A DNA stretch of 64,000 nucleotides from NCBI GenBank assembly GCA_003260075.1, contig QLIY01000404.1, forward strand, positions 65,831-129,830, in the 5' to 3' direction. Of this stretch, positions 24,305 through 36,200 are shown in pieces. The translations under genes and the position numbers were made by a program. The stretch's first letter is position 1. Each line of letters begins with the position of its first letter. Below the pieces are notes generated by a model that was not told where the DNA came from, searched no databases, and worked only from the letters and a program-made list of their open reading frames with translations. Source of the stretch: Phallusia mammillata (Eukaryota; Chordata; Ascidiacea; Phlebobranchia; Ascidiidae).

Positions 24305-27300
24305 ATGTCATTTTTTAGTTTTGTTGCTGGTTTTATTGATTTGGTGAATACTTATCTCATTAAACCTGTCAAGGAATTTATTTGGAACAAGTTTGAACCA
24401 CATTATGATATTTCAAAAAAAGTGGCAATTGGATTTTTGATTGTGTTCAATATAATATGCATATCGATATGCTTGTCAGCTTTTATGTTTGGAGTCATTT
24501 ATTTTTATCACATGCCAACAGTTTACCATACTTTTCCACTTGATTTTATCTACAACAGGTGAGGTTTTTTACAGTGGGTATTTATTGTCAGTAGTGATAC
24601 AATGCTTGGTAACATTTTGACTTTTTTAGATCATGTATTGAAAATCACAAGATATATCAAACAAATGCTCGATGGTTTCCAAACTTGTATCGTGAGGAGT
24701 GCTTTCCTCAAGCACAGATTTTGCTTTCTTCACCAAAAGATCTCAATGTGTGTCCTAATTAAATTTATTTTAATGGACAATATGGTAAAAAACAGGAAGC
24801 AGGCTGTGCAGTTTGTTGGTACATGTGTTCAACACCTATTTCAAACATCAAAATATGAAAACATTTTGAAACAACCATTGGCTTAAATCATTACATACAC
24901 TTTGATTTTTGATATATGACGACAAGCCCAATTTTTGGCATTGACTTTTTTGTAGCTGAAATAACACAGAAGTTTATAAATGGGTATACAATTTTGTTAA
25001 CCTGATACTTTTGTTTAGCTTTTGCAGGAGGGCCAGCCATATGGGGTAGTAATACACTTGCAAGCTCCAGAAACCACAATCAACAAGGAAATTGGAATGT
25101 TTATGATCCAAATGAAGGTTAATGGGGGGGGGGGGGACATAAATCATTACATACACTTATATGATGACAAGCCCAATTTTTGGCATTGACTTTTTTTGTA
25201 GCTGAAATAACACAGAAGTTTATAAATGGGTATACAATTTTGTTAACCCCATACTTTTCTTCAGCTTTTGCAGGAGGGCCAGCCATATGGGGTAATAATA
25301 CACTTGCAAGCTCCAGAAACCATAATCAACAAGGAAATTGGAATGTTTATGATCCAAATGAAGGTTAATGGCCAATCTATAACAGAATCAAAGCCAAAAG
25401 GGACACCTGAACCAGAGACTGATAGACCTAACAATTCTTGGTTTTATGGAAAATATAATCCACAGCCAACTATGCACTTCAAACAAGTTGAGAAATCTGT
25501 AAGTGATATTTATGGGTCCCCTTCCCTGAAGGGGACACATATTGATTTTACTCGAATTGTTAGTTTTTTTTCTGTTTTTTTTCTTCCCAAAGTTTGTCCG
25601 ACTCGTTTTTCTATCAAATGTTTGATGGATTTGGCTGAAATTTACACAGATGGTAGATATAGTTATGTAGATGTGCATCCCACTTTGTTTTTGTTGATAA
25701 CCCCAGTATTTACCCCGCTAGCCCCCTAAAATGGGTGAGTTTTTAAACAGTGTCAGAATTGGCTGAAATTTGGATTTCTTGTATAGTATGCCATTTATAG
25801 GTGTCGATTGTTGTGTTCAACCCTGTAGTCCTAACATTTACCCCACAAGCCCCTAAAGTGTAAAACGTATTTGTATGTTACTGGGCACCACAAACGAAAG
25901 ATTTCTTTGGAGCAATAGTGTTACAAGGGCAACCAGTTGTATGTTGCTCGTTGGTGGGTTGCTTGGTGGTCGTTTTTGCGCCATGGCAGTTAGGGGCTTG
26001 TTAACAGCCCTATGACGTCAGAAACATTAACGGTTGTTGCTCAAAACACCTCTAGTGGTCGAAATTTTAAACATTGGCGGATTGGGCTGAAATTTTGCAG
26101 TACTATTGATTGATTCATTGTGGTTTTTATATATTTTTTAGTTTGTGTGTCGAACCCAATTAGTTGCCCTACTAGCCCCCTAAAATGGGTCAGTTTTTTA
26201 AAACGTTAAATAGGACATACTTCAAACAATATCTGGGGTGAATCTAATTTTATAGTTTGTATTCTACATAGTATTATTATTTAAGCCCAGTGCCGATCAC
26301 TGTGTTTTACCTTACAACACCCGACTTTCTCATGGTTATCTCTTGAATTGCATTATTTTCAACTTTGCATGTGTGGGGACCCATGAGTTTTTGCCTGCAG
26401 AAACGACTAAAGTTATAAAAGACGATAATATGGGACCCAATACAAAATCAAAATGACAGTCCAACCATCATGTGCTCAGCTCTTGTGTGCAGCAAACTTG
26501 AGGGATAAAAAGCCACCAAGGATAAAAAATTAAACAAACAAGATTCCTAGTTTTCACAAGAACTAGGGACGTTGATACATACATATATATGTGTATAAGA
26601 TAATTGTTACTTTTTAGGACTAAAAAGTTTTGTCTCTATTACCATGTAAAATTTGCTAAATAGTCTTACACTAACAACAGCTGTTGAAAGCGTATGTTGT
26701 CACTGTAAATTTACAAAAGTAAAACAGGCATATCTTTTACTGTTTCAAAAACATTATTTTTTGCAGACGGTCCTACATTATACTTCAACAGTCATTAGAT
26801 ATCTCAAACTTATTTTTTTCTGGCCATTACATGTTTTTGACTTCATTGAAGAAGTACAGTCTATTGATGTTGTATTATTTGATGAACTACTTCTTGAAAA
26901 GGTTAGTAATGTATAGTGATGGGACGATACCAGGTTTTGAAGCGAGTACCGAGTACGAGTACCACATGTATATACCTTCGATACCGAGTACCGAGTACGA
27001 TTACCGAGTACTTAAGTGCAGTGTTGTACTTAGTTGTGTATCACCTGCTAATTTATCTGTCATGGTCGGCGTACAGGCGTGCACACACACATGCAGAAAA
27101 AAGTAATCTCCATACAATAGCGAAAAAAATACGTAACCTGGCGGAACTTTTTCCCAAATTTGTACTGTCCGAAGCATATATTGGCACAAAGTTTTCAGTG
27201 TTCTTATAGTGTAAATCGGCCTTCGGTACTCGCACGTTGGTATCGAAAACTGAGACAAAATATTTCGATACCGAGTACGAGTATCGATACCACTGAAATC

Positions 27301-28546
27301 GTTCGATACCATCGATACCGAGTACCGGGTACCCGTCCCATCACTAGTAATGTAAAAACCAATTAATGTCACATTTACATGTCTTTAGTGGTTTGTATTG
27401 GTTACAGCTTTGTGCTTTTACTGTTTCGATGTGTGTTTTAGCTATGATCAATTTAATGTGCCTGGATTGTTTATTATGTCTATTTGACTTCAAGAATATG
27501 ATTAAAATGTGATGTTGTTGTTTATGTGCAGGAAAACTTTGTTTGGAAAAGTGTTATCCAACTTGACCATCCTGCAATTATGGTTAAGTCAGCACATATT
27601 GACTTCACAGCCAAGTTCAAGGGCATCCAATATTTTTTGTACCATTGGCCAGTTGCTTCTTTTATTGCTGGCACTTCTGTGTTTTTCCTGCCCATGTTTT
27701 TCTTTGTGTCAATGTTCGTGTACATCTGCATTTGGCGGCAATTGTTTTCTGTACAGATTCCTGCACAGGCAGCTGTTCGCAGGGGCACCAGGCAACAAAA
27801 TGCAGTGCCACCAACACTTACTCATGCTGACATACAACCAGCTCGAATGCCTAGTGGCACAGGTAAGTTTTTCACCTTATTCTTTAATACAGTATATACC
27901 CAAAGCATTAGGTTTGACAAAAAAGGTTTTGTTTCTTTCGTCCTTCTTTCACACTCAAAATTAGAACAAACAACTTTCAGTCCCACATTATAAATTTTCT
28001 TTCATATAGTGTAACATATGAATAATATGATCTCCTGCTTCTGTCTGAAATAAGCATATGTTAAAGTAGAAAGTGCAGCAACAATTTTTGATTGGGCAAA
28101 AAAGAGCTTACTGGACTTTTTGGTAGGAAACAATGAAATAGTTGGAGTTCCTGGAGGTTTGCAATTGGAAAATCTAAACCCAATAGCAGATCTATCACGC
28201 CGTTCTTCCTCTTCTTCAATTGAGATGCTTGGGCAATCTCATTCACCAGAAGTTCAAGATGAAATAACAAGCAGCCAAATCAGTTATGTTATGACCCCTT
28301 CAATTCATGGTAGTCTTCAAACTGAACCACCTAATGCTGAATCCATTTCTGGGTAAGATATGGTCTATCATTCATTTAAAGGCGTAATGGATTAATGATA
28401 AGTGTTGTTAATAAAAGTTTGTTTTCTGGTATGTATGTTGCTCATTCAGGTTTTTGTGTGCTTGTAGGGAATTTAGTCAAGCAGAAGAAAATGGTTTGCC
28501 TGAAATGGATGGCCAGCTAAGACTAAGACGGACTCCACAAAATTAA
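24305..28546 (+). CDS. BSCL2: Seipin (lipid-droplet assembly factor)
   Basis: Seven coding exons: 24305-24558, 24630-24747, 25274-25498, 26767-26901, 27532-27862, about 28079-28352 and 28468-28546, about 471 residues. Seipin oligomers sit in the ER membrane at lipid-droplet contact sites and gather triglyceride during droplet formation. Visible features are a first membrane helix (residues about 41-68) ending in FYHMPTVYH, a lumenal beta-sandwich segment with EGQPYGVIIHLQAPE and KEIGMFMIQMKV, then AHIDFTAKFKGIQYFLYHWP leading into a second helix (about 286-312). The cytosolic tail is Ser-rich (LSRRSSSSSIEM) and ends LRLRRTPQN. All phases fit. The start of the sixth exon is uncertain: acceptors at 28066 and 28078 are both weak and both in frame. 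A partial second copy of the third exon lies at 25028-25124 beside a poly-G run and is excluded from the model. Confidence 0.93.
24885..25371. repeat. About 235-bp duplication containing seipin exon 3 part, split by poly-G
   Basis: Copy 1 (24885-25124) and copy 2 (25141-25371) span the end of an intron, its acceptor and the first ~97 bases of the third seipin coding exon. Thirteen G (25124-25136) separate them. Copies differ by substitutions (for example codon GTA versus ATA) and a small indel. Copy 1 has no donor and would read into poly-G, so it cannot be a functional exon. Confidence 0.92.
25499..26766. repeat. Repeat-rich seipin intron
   Basis: Segments near 25640-25735, 25755-25860 and 26080-26180 share a module with 'ggctgaaattt' and then 'agccccctaaaatgggt' or a close variant. 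A perfect hairpin GTCCCCTT-CCCTG-AAGGGGAC lies at about 25516-25536. A related 'agtcccccaaatgtaaaac' string occurs in a kinase intron at about 52340. The module is probably a dispersed repeat of this genome; class unknown. Confidence 0.5.
26914..27346. mobile_element. hAT-like MITE with TACCGAGTAC motifs
   Basis: Termini TAGTGATGGGACG and CGTCCCATCACTA are perfect inverted repeats. The 8-bp target duplication GTAATGTA is intact (26906-26913 and 27347-27354). The subterminal regions carry many copies of the near-palindrome TACCGAGTAC. At 433 bp it has no transposase. It inserted five bases inside the seipin intron, so the donor GTTAGTAATG overlaps the left target duplication. Confidence 0.9.
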
Positions 28547-30127
28547 GCTTTAACTCTGCCAGCACTTCTCATTTTCTGCACATTTGTGTTTTATGTCTTA
28601 TCACTGTTGTTTTGTTACATTCTTTATTTTAAGCTGGGTGATCTTCCATCATTTTATTCTTCCATATTTCTTTTTAACCCATTCATTATCATGCTTTGTT
28701 CAAAAATTAAGTGGTAATTGGCAAACATTCTTAACTGTGGTTGAGTAACTTGCTTTGCGCTTTGCATCATATAGGGGCAGATTTTATCGCGGCAGAACTT
28801 GCTGAAAGTGCGTATGTTGCCCTTTCAGCGTGCGTACTAACGCGCATTAATGGATAATAATCAGGTAATGGAGTCAAATCCCGTTGGATAGACCGCTTTC
28901 GGTGTTCTGTATCTTGAAGATTTGGACACTGGAAGCACGGACTTAATTAAGGACAGTATAGTTTGTGGCGTTTAAACGTAAATTTTAATTTAATTTTCTT
29001 TTTTTGGAGAGTATTGCCTAAAAGGCGTGTGCCGAATGACGTCAAGTACGGTTGTTTCCAACGGAAGGTTTGTGCTAAGTAGTATGCAACAGAGTTAAAC
29101 TATAAAAAGCTCTCGTTAGCATTTCGGCATTAAAGCAGTGTTGTTGATGCAGTATCATTAACGTCGGAACGAGGGGTAACCATCCTGTCTGAAATCTGGT
29201 CAGAAAATTATGTTTTTTAAAAAGAAATTTTGAACTGAAATTGATTTCTACATTATCTTAAAATGCTGGTTTGTTTACCAATGGTAATAAAATTGGTGAA
29301 TATAAGCGCAGCACTCCCGAAAATTACACATAGCAACATCTGATCGGGAACCACTAGCCTACAGACTGCTAACCGAAAAAGCTAACCCAATTCCAAACAC
29401 CCCGACGACATCGTCACTAAATAAGCTGTTCCATACATTGAAAATGTTGGTCTTAATTCATGTACTTAACGAGTTCCAATAGCCCGAGTTGAAGCGTTTG
29501 TTTGCTCACAGACACCGCCTTGTTTTGAGCGCTCTGGAATCACTTTGCATTGGCTTGCCTCCTGCGGTGATTTTATGGCTTTAGCTGGTGTTGGTAACGC
29601 TTTGCTTATTTGCTTAGGAGACCCTCGGATCGGTGGACGTTTATGTCTTGGAACAGTTCAGGCGTTGTTGTGATATGGAATCCAAACACAGTATTTTACG
29701 ATCCTTTCCTGGCGTTAGTCTGAGTTGTTTGGTTTGTGGCCATGCAGGACATGTCTTGTCATGTCGCACTTAGTACAGTTGAGATATGAGGCCAGGTTTT
29801 TGTGTACAAAGCTAAACTCTGCACAGCTTATAACCTTGTTTCAGGTGTTGACCTAGAAGTTGCATCAACTGTTACTGTCAGTGATAAGTAAACTAGAATG
29901 AGCTGTGAGAATTGAATCTCAGTAAAGGACAAAAACTAGAAAGTTTGGGCACGGTAGTTTGCATAGTAAAACTACACTGTAAATTTAGGAATTCAAACAG
30001 TTTAAACCTGGTTACTTTTTTAACGGTGGTCTTTATTTCTAGAGCTATAGCTATCATATCTCTTTCTTAAGTCTAAGTTATTTGGTTGACAAAACGTGGA
30101 TGAACTGTGATGTGACAATTAAGGACA
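28547..30127. other. Intergenic region seipin / Stum-like
   Basis: About 1.6 kb between two plus-strand genes. It should hold the seipin 3' UTR and the promoter of the next gene. I see no gene, inverted-repeat element or strong motif in it. Confidence 0.5.
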
Positions 30128-33100
30128 ATGGAGTTACATTGTATTGTCAAACAAAGTGTCTCAATGGCGCCACAAAATAAAGTCAGTCCCCAAAATGGAA
30201 TTGGATTAACTGAAAAGGAGTTGCCCAACTCGGAAAGTACTCAAATTGATTCGGATGAGCAGGCAATGGTCGTGAAAAACTCGAATGTAGACACAAGTTT
30301 TTCGGACGGTTTGTGTGTGTTCCAGGCTTGAAGTTTAATGTTGACAGTATAAACTTTGCGCCATTGTTTCATCGCGTAGCATTGTTTTCGGTTACATGTG
30401 GGTTTGGAAACACGATATCTTAAATTCTACGTTTGATGTTTATACACATTACTAATATGTCACCGGTCCCACATTAAAATGTTTTTAGTTTCAAAGTAAT
30501 ATTAATTAGCAAAACAACTTACAAGATGCAATGGTGCTAATGAAGCTATTGAAGGCTTTGGAAAAACTGTTCAACGGGTTGAGGTTTTTAAACTGTAATA
30601 TTTCCACAGATACAACTGATTTTGCGACTATTGGGCCCAATGGTCCTTGTCCTGAAGTAAGCGGTGCTCGCGTGACGTCACCAGGAAAACATTGGAGAAC
30701 TTTGCGCACAACTTTAGCTGCTAACACAGCATTTCAACAAGCTGAACGCGAAAAACGCAAAAGGGTAAGTAACCTATGCAAGTGTGTCATAGTATATCGG
30801 CCCGCAAATGTTACACATTCTTAACCGAGTATTGCTCACTTTGTATAACGGCACAATGTCATTTTTGTCCAAGTTACGTCGGTTATAAACGTTTCCAGCT
30901 AAGCGCAAACGCGCTTGTAGTGACGCTATTGATCGAACAAACGTCGGTTGAAACGCAACAATTTCAATTGTATTGAAATTCACAGGCATTTTAATGCAAC
31001 ATAAAGATGACATTAAAGTTTGGGAAGCCCTGTCCTATACATTATACAAGACGCCTTCATCAGGATAATGGCATATCTTGCAAGAAAAATTTCTTGTAAA
31101 GCGACAAATTGAAACCATCCACACACATAAAACAGCGATAGCAAGATCGTGCGGCTGCAAACTCGCTTCAGCGTAGTGATAAAACAAGCTCAGTGGTATA
31201 AAAGCGGCCGATAATTTATCGACATTAGAACATCTGTTAACGTTCATTGTGTTGGCGTGTGAATGGATGTTTCAAGACTCTGGGAAACTTCGCTCGTGGT
31301 AATCGGTTTCCTTCATCAACACTTGAACAGCAGAAAAGTTAACGCTGTAGTTGTGGGTGGTTAGCCTACATGGTTTGCCAACGCTTATTTCTTAGCATCA
31401 TTCTTGCCCACATCCCTTTCGTGCTCCTTCCGGCGCGTATTTAAACTTCTACCCGTTTCATCGATGTAAATTTTGTCACAATCTCCACATCTAGGAAGGC
31501 AAGACGGTTGTTGCGTTCCAATTCCATAGTGAATGCAATTCCCTGTTGCACATTGTTCAAATTACGCCGAAACTATGTTACCTGGTGTTTATCAATGATA
31601 TAGAATGTATCATCCACACATCGTCGCCAGAACCGTGGTGGTTTGGCAAAAGTTTGCAAGGCACGTTCCTTCACAGACTCCATGACCATGTTGGCAACGG
31701 CCACTGACAACAGAGAGCCTATGGCCGTGCCATGCATTTGTTTGCGTTTTGTATGGGTCGTCGAAACTTCAATTGTTTATGATACAACTGCTGGATGAGC
31801 AATACTCGGATATACATTTTGCCTGGCGCTGGCAGCAATAGCTTATTTAGTTCAAATTCATGTTACTTTAAAACCTCAGAAACGCTACCAATAAAGTGGG
31901 CTAATTTGTTCAACACATACTATTGTTAAACGAAGTGTATCTGTGGAAAATTATTATAGTGCGGTATTACAAAATCATGTATCAGAATGTTGGTGAGCAA
32001 TGTTGTTTTTATGTCCTTTATTATTTTTGTCACATAAGGTATTATTGGAAGCCATATTGCAGCATTAGTGTACGTTCAACCTGCTTTAATATCAGTACGC
32101 GCAAATTTTAGTTGGTTTTGGATGGTCGGCTAAAGAGTATACTGAAGTTAAAGTAACATTTCTGCAATGTTGATTCGGCGGCGTAACGAAAACCCGAAAA
32201 TTTCTGACTCTGTGATGGACTTAAAAAGCCCTGTTATGTGAATTTTAACACATTTCGAAAACATGCGATCGCGTATATACAAGTTGTATGACTTATTGTT
32301 TATAAATCCAGTGCTTGTTATAGATTCATCGTCAAATGAATGGTTCAAAGGCGGCAATACCTGTCCTACCTTTGCCACTGGCGGTCATGCTATTGATTTT
32401 TAATTGCCTAATACCCGGGTTAGGTAAGTTTATTCTATGATGCAAACCCTCTAAAACAAATTTATTATCTTCACTGTGTGGATTTTGCAGGGACCATTCT
32501 TTCCGGTTTTACCTTTATTTGTTGCGCAACTACTTATGACAAACAAGACCGGGATGATTTATCAGTCAAAATTCCGGGCCTGGTACGTTATTAGATGAGT
32601 AGCGCTACTAACACAGGAACTCACCCTACAGGCTTGCTAATTTCCTGTAGGTGGAAATACTTTAAGGCAGTTTGTGTAAAAAAAAATGCTGACGATCAGA
32701 GATATTGGGGTTGGTATGAGATTTGATAATAATAATAGCAATAAAATGAACCTAAAAACCCAGTTCTTAATCCTATTCCAGTCTCACTATAATAATTTAA
32801 ATAACTGCGCTGTTGTGTGAGTTCCTATGTTAGTAGTTCTACCTATTAGCTGGTTTAATTATACAATGGCGGCTTGGCCTATACATTCAAAGGTGTTCAT
32901 TTAACCAATATGCGATCAGAAAACATTTCTTGTTGTTAAAATTAATAACATTGTTTTGTCAGACATGTTGCCGCCCGAAAGAATATAAATTGTTTTATTA
33001 AAAAGGTTAACAATTTTACTAGGTCGATTTTATTACAAGTTGGCAATAAACTACAAAATCGTTTGCTCTTTGTTCGCTGACATATGAAAGGACCTGATTG

Positions 33101-33264
33101 ACGTCATTCTCCTTTTGCAGGTGGCCACAAACATCTGTGTAGGAATGGCCCAGTTGCTTACAGTTACTTTCGTCCTAGTCGGTTGGTTCTGGAGCATTTC
33201 TTGGGGCATTACTATGGTGTATCTGGCTGTTGATCGGGAAAAGCAACAGTCGAAACGAATTTGA
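30128..33264 (+). CDS. Stum/SPEC3-family membrane protein
   Basis: Five exons: 30128-30308, 30610-30764, 32324-32423, 32491-32582 and 33121-33264, joining to 223 residues with all phases consistent. Residues 1-115 are polar and probably cytosolic. The SPEC3/Stum domain follows. Residues about 122-155 (AAIPVLPLPLAVMLLIFNCL then IPGLGTILSGF) form the first hydrophobic segment with the family's proline-rich entry and PGLGT turn. Then comes an ICC motif, a short polar loop (DKQDRDD), and a second hydrophobic segment at about 177-205 (VATNICVGMAQLLTV to GWFWSISWG). The family is named for Drosophila stumble, needed for mechanical sensing in proprioceptive neurons, and the sea urchin ciliary protein SPEC3. 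Function here is inferred only from family. A second in-frame ATG occurs 12 codons into the frame. Introns 2 and 4 contain mobile DNA. Confidence 0.88.
31380..31790 (-). pseudogene. Penelope-like retroelement remnant (RT and GIY-YIG pieces)
   Basis: On the minus strand, about 31745-31590 reads MHGTAIGSLLSVAVANMVME and then FWRRCVDDTFYII, a reverse transcriptase core in which the Y/C-V-D-D catalytic motif is recognisable. Further down (about 31500-31390), another frame reads CGDCDKIYIDETGRSLNTRR plus KEHERDV, a GIY-YIG nuclease signature. That pairing is diagnostic of Penelope-like elements. The two parts are in different frames with sequence missing between them, and stops follow, so this is a dead copy. 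It lies antisense in intron 2 of the Stum-like gene. Confidence 0.8.
32598..32843. mobile_element. hAT-like MITE, same family as 15.3 kb copy
   Basis: Left end 'gtagcgctactaacacagg' and right end 'tgttagtagttctacc' are imperfect inverted repeats matching the termini of the element at 15347-15640. Flanking TATTAGAT/TATTAGCT is a probable decayed 8-bp target duplication. It starts about 16 bases past the donor of Stum exon 4. No coding capacity. Confidence 0.7.
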
Positions 33265-36200
33265 CCAAGGCTTACCTATAGTTTTGTAAATAAGGGTTTC
33301 GCACGCCTATTTGCATTTACGTCTCGAGGAAAAGTCAAAGCCAGAGTCAAACGAGTGAGGACACGCCGTGACAGTTGGAAACCTCGAGTCCAAACCAAAC
33401 GAACCCGTTGTTGCTTGATTGCCACCCAGCGGCAAGGTTTTTTTTTTATTTCACAACCAGTATTCACTATAACAGTCACCAGAGACCATAGTGCAAAAAC
33501 TATCTGACCTTAAAACTCGCATAGAAAGAGTAAAGATCTTGGCTCAAAATGAATGAATGCTTCAAAGCATGCTTGAAAATTTTGATTAGGTTATTATCGC
33601 TTGACATATCCAAACTTGTTCGCCAATTTATCCGTTCGGCCATGACTATTGCTGCTACTTTCATTCATTGAGATTTGCCTGTTTAAATGTTTTTTTTTTC
33701 GCGTCACGCACTTTATAAAGCAAAATAAATAAATAAATCTTTATTCAAAGAACGATAGGAGAGGTACTATATAAAGTATGGGAAATGGCATGACAGATTT
33801 TGTTCAACATAAAAAAAACCTTGCTTTTTTATGCAGGCCTCATAATTGAAACAACCCGACTGCTCTCTTTTGACCCCAAGCGACATGAGAAATAAAACAG
33901 CGCACAGCGACCCTATGTAAATTTACCACACTAACCTCACTATAACAATCATAGCTTGCATAGTTGCATTGCAGCTAAAGGTTTAACCGAGATTCCAGTT
34001 TTTTTAGTTTTCGTTTGTTCCTGGTAGCCTATGTTCCTACAAGTATTTTTAGCCATGACACTCTCGTTGACCCCGGTGTGGTTGCTAAAATCAACTTGGC
34101 GAGGTAATGTTGTAGCAGGTGATGTAGGAATCACAACATGAGTTGGCTGATTGCCGAAATGCACAGCAAACATGCAAGCTACGTTAAAATGGGATGGAAA
34201 AATCACTGTGCAAGAGTTTGCAGACGTGGCAAAGTGTTCTGCATCGACTCTTGCCACCATATCTTGAGTGTGGAGAATGAGTGATGACAAATTGAAAGAG
34301 AGGATCTCGAGACCGATTGGCTAATGACAAAAGAATGTCACTGCGTGCTGCGCGAATTACATGTCACGAACGTTTATTGTCCACCGAACAACAGGTCGAA
34401 TGATGAGACCGGACACAAACGCACGGCGAATGCATGGGAAAAGTGAAGGTCATGCACATGTGTTTTGAAAGCAAACAAACTCGGGTAGCAAAGGGAAAAA
34501 AACGTTCTTTAATGGTTCTGCTCAAAACCGCCTAAAAATGGTTAGTTAGAGAGTTAGTTATTTGCTTTGCGTCGTGTAACATCGACGATCCATTGAATCG
34601 GCTGCGACAAAATGCGATCATGATTTTTATGACGATGATGATGATAAGGTCGGCGACCCTTTTCGGGAAATAACCACGAAAAGGGAGTAAACAGATTGAA
34701 AGTTGCCGCCTTGCAAGTATGTATAAGTGAGTGAAAGATATGTACAGATGTGAAATTCGATATAACAACGACGGTGTTACGACGCTAGGTTATGCAGATG
34801 ATGACAAATGAAACCTGTACACTGGCGGGGTTTTGCAACGATCCACAGGGAAACTACAGCAAAAAACAGCAGGAAGACACAGAATAGAACATTGATGGGT
34901 GTAAACAACGCACACGTCAGCAATTGCTGGTAAAAATTCGTGTTTCGGTTTATTAAAAAAATATACATCGGAAACACTGGAAACATTCCGTTGACACTTT
35001 TTTTCGGGCCTCATGCAAAACGCAAATCATGCTAAGGAAGGAATGCAAGTGCGCCCCTAGTGGCGCAAATGCGAGTAACATCTACGATAGAGGACAGTTT
35101 TGTGCCTCGTATGTCTAGCAGCATTTCACGACGTTGAAAACGGCAATAGCGGTGCTACATAAAGTACGTTGAAAAAATAAACACAAAAGCGTTCAACAAG
35201 CAGTAATGGCTTAAAACAAGATGCACTGTGCCATTTGTACTCGGGCCGTAAACGCAAACACTTGGTCGGTTGTTTACGCTAAAAGTGAGATAATGCCTAA
35301 CACTGAAGATATGCTAGAGACAGTTGACGTCGTTACGGGATTGTTTCGAAACGAAACCCGACTGATGAGTGGCTGATGCTTCGGTGCTTCACAGTGGCTG
35401 CGCATGTTCGTTTCAACGAGTATGGAAAGGCCTGTTAGGCGACATTCGAACAGTTCAAGCCAGCAGCATTGATAATGCCGACCCGGGCAAGCATTGCGCC
35501 GGGTTAGTTTGTGAGATTACAAATAAAAAAGATAAACAACACTCACCGTCATGATGATTGGACCCCAACATCCTTCTGCTGTCACGTCCTCTGAAACAAA
35601 AGCTTCATTCTGTCTATCTACTCTGCTGCACACTTTGTGATACTCAACCGGTTTTCTAACATTTTTCCTGCCCATATGTTGTTTTATGTAACGCGACTTG
35701 TGGATTGTGGTGGTTTGAACGCGACTCGAGAGTGCACAGTGTCAGATGATGAACTATTCAGTGACATGTGTTGCACAGACGAAGTTTTCGTCCGCGTGAA
35801 GAAACTATACCGTCAAGAGAAGCGACCTTTGCAGTCGATCAATAGAGCGTGTTTGATTGTGATTGGCGGGGACGAGGGATTAATGATGGCTGTGTGTGAT
35901 TGGTAGAGGTGCGGACAGATCTGAGTATGTGTGTGTGCAGAAAAGGCTGATCGGTGGTAACGAAAACCGAAAAGCGCCGTGTGTGACGCGCTGTGCCAGC
36001 TAATCGATGATTTTTCTAAGGACATGACAGCGAATGGATGCCGAGAACCAATCATGATGACGATGGCGACACAGACACCTGGAACAATCTAGAACAAGAA
36101 GAAGCGAAGGGTGACGATCTAATCGAATATCCTTAAATGGTACGAACTATGGAAACAGTATAGGATAGAGATTATATGGCAGCAAGTGAAAAGTATAATC

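Noticed and set aside
26653-27372. Several frames of about 90-120 codons in the seipin intron
   Set aside because: Explained by seipin exon 4 and by the palindromic hAT-like element; no independent coding evidence.
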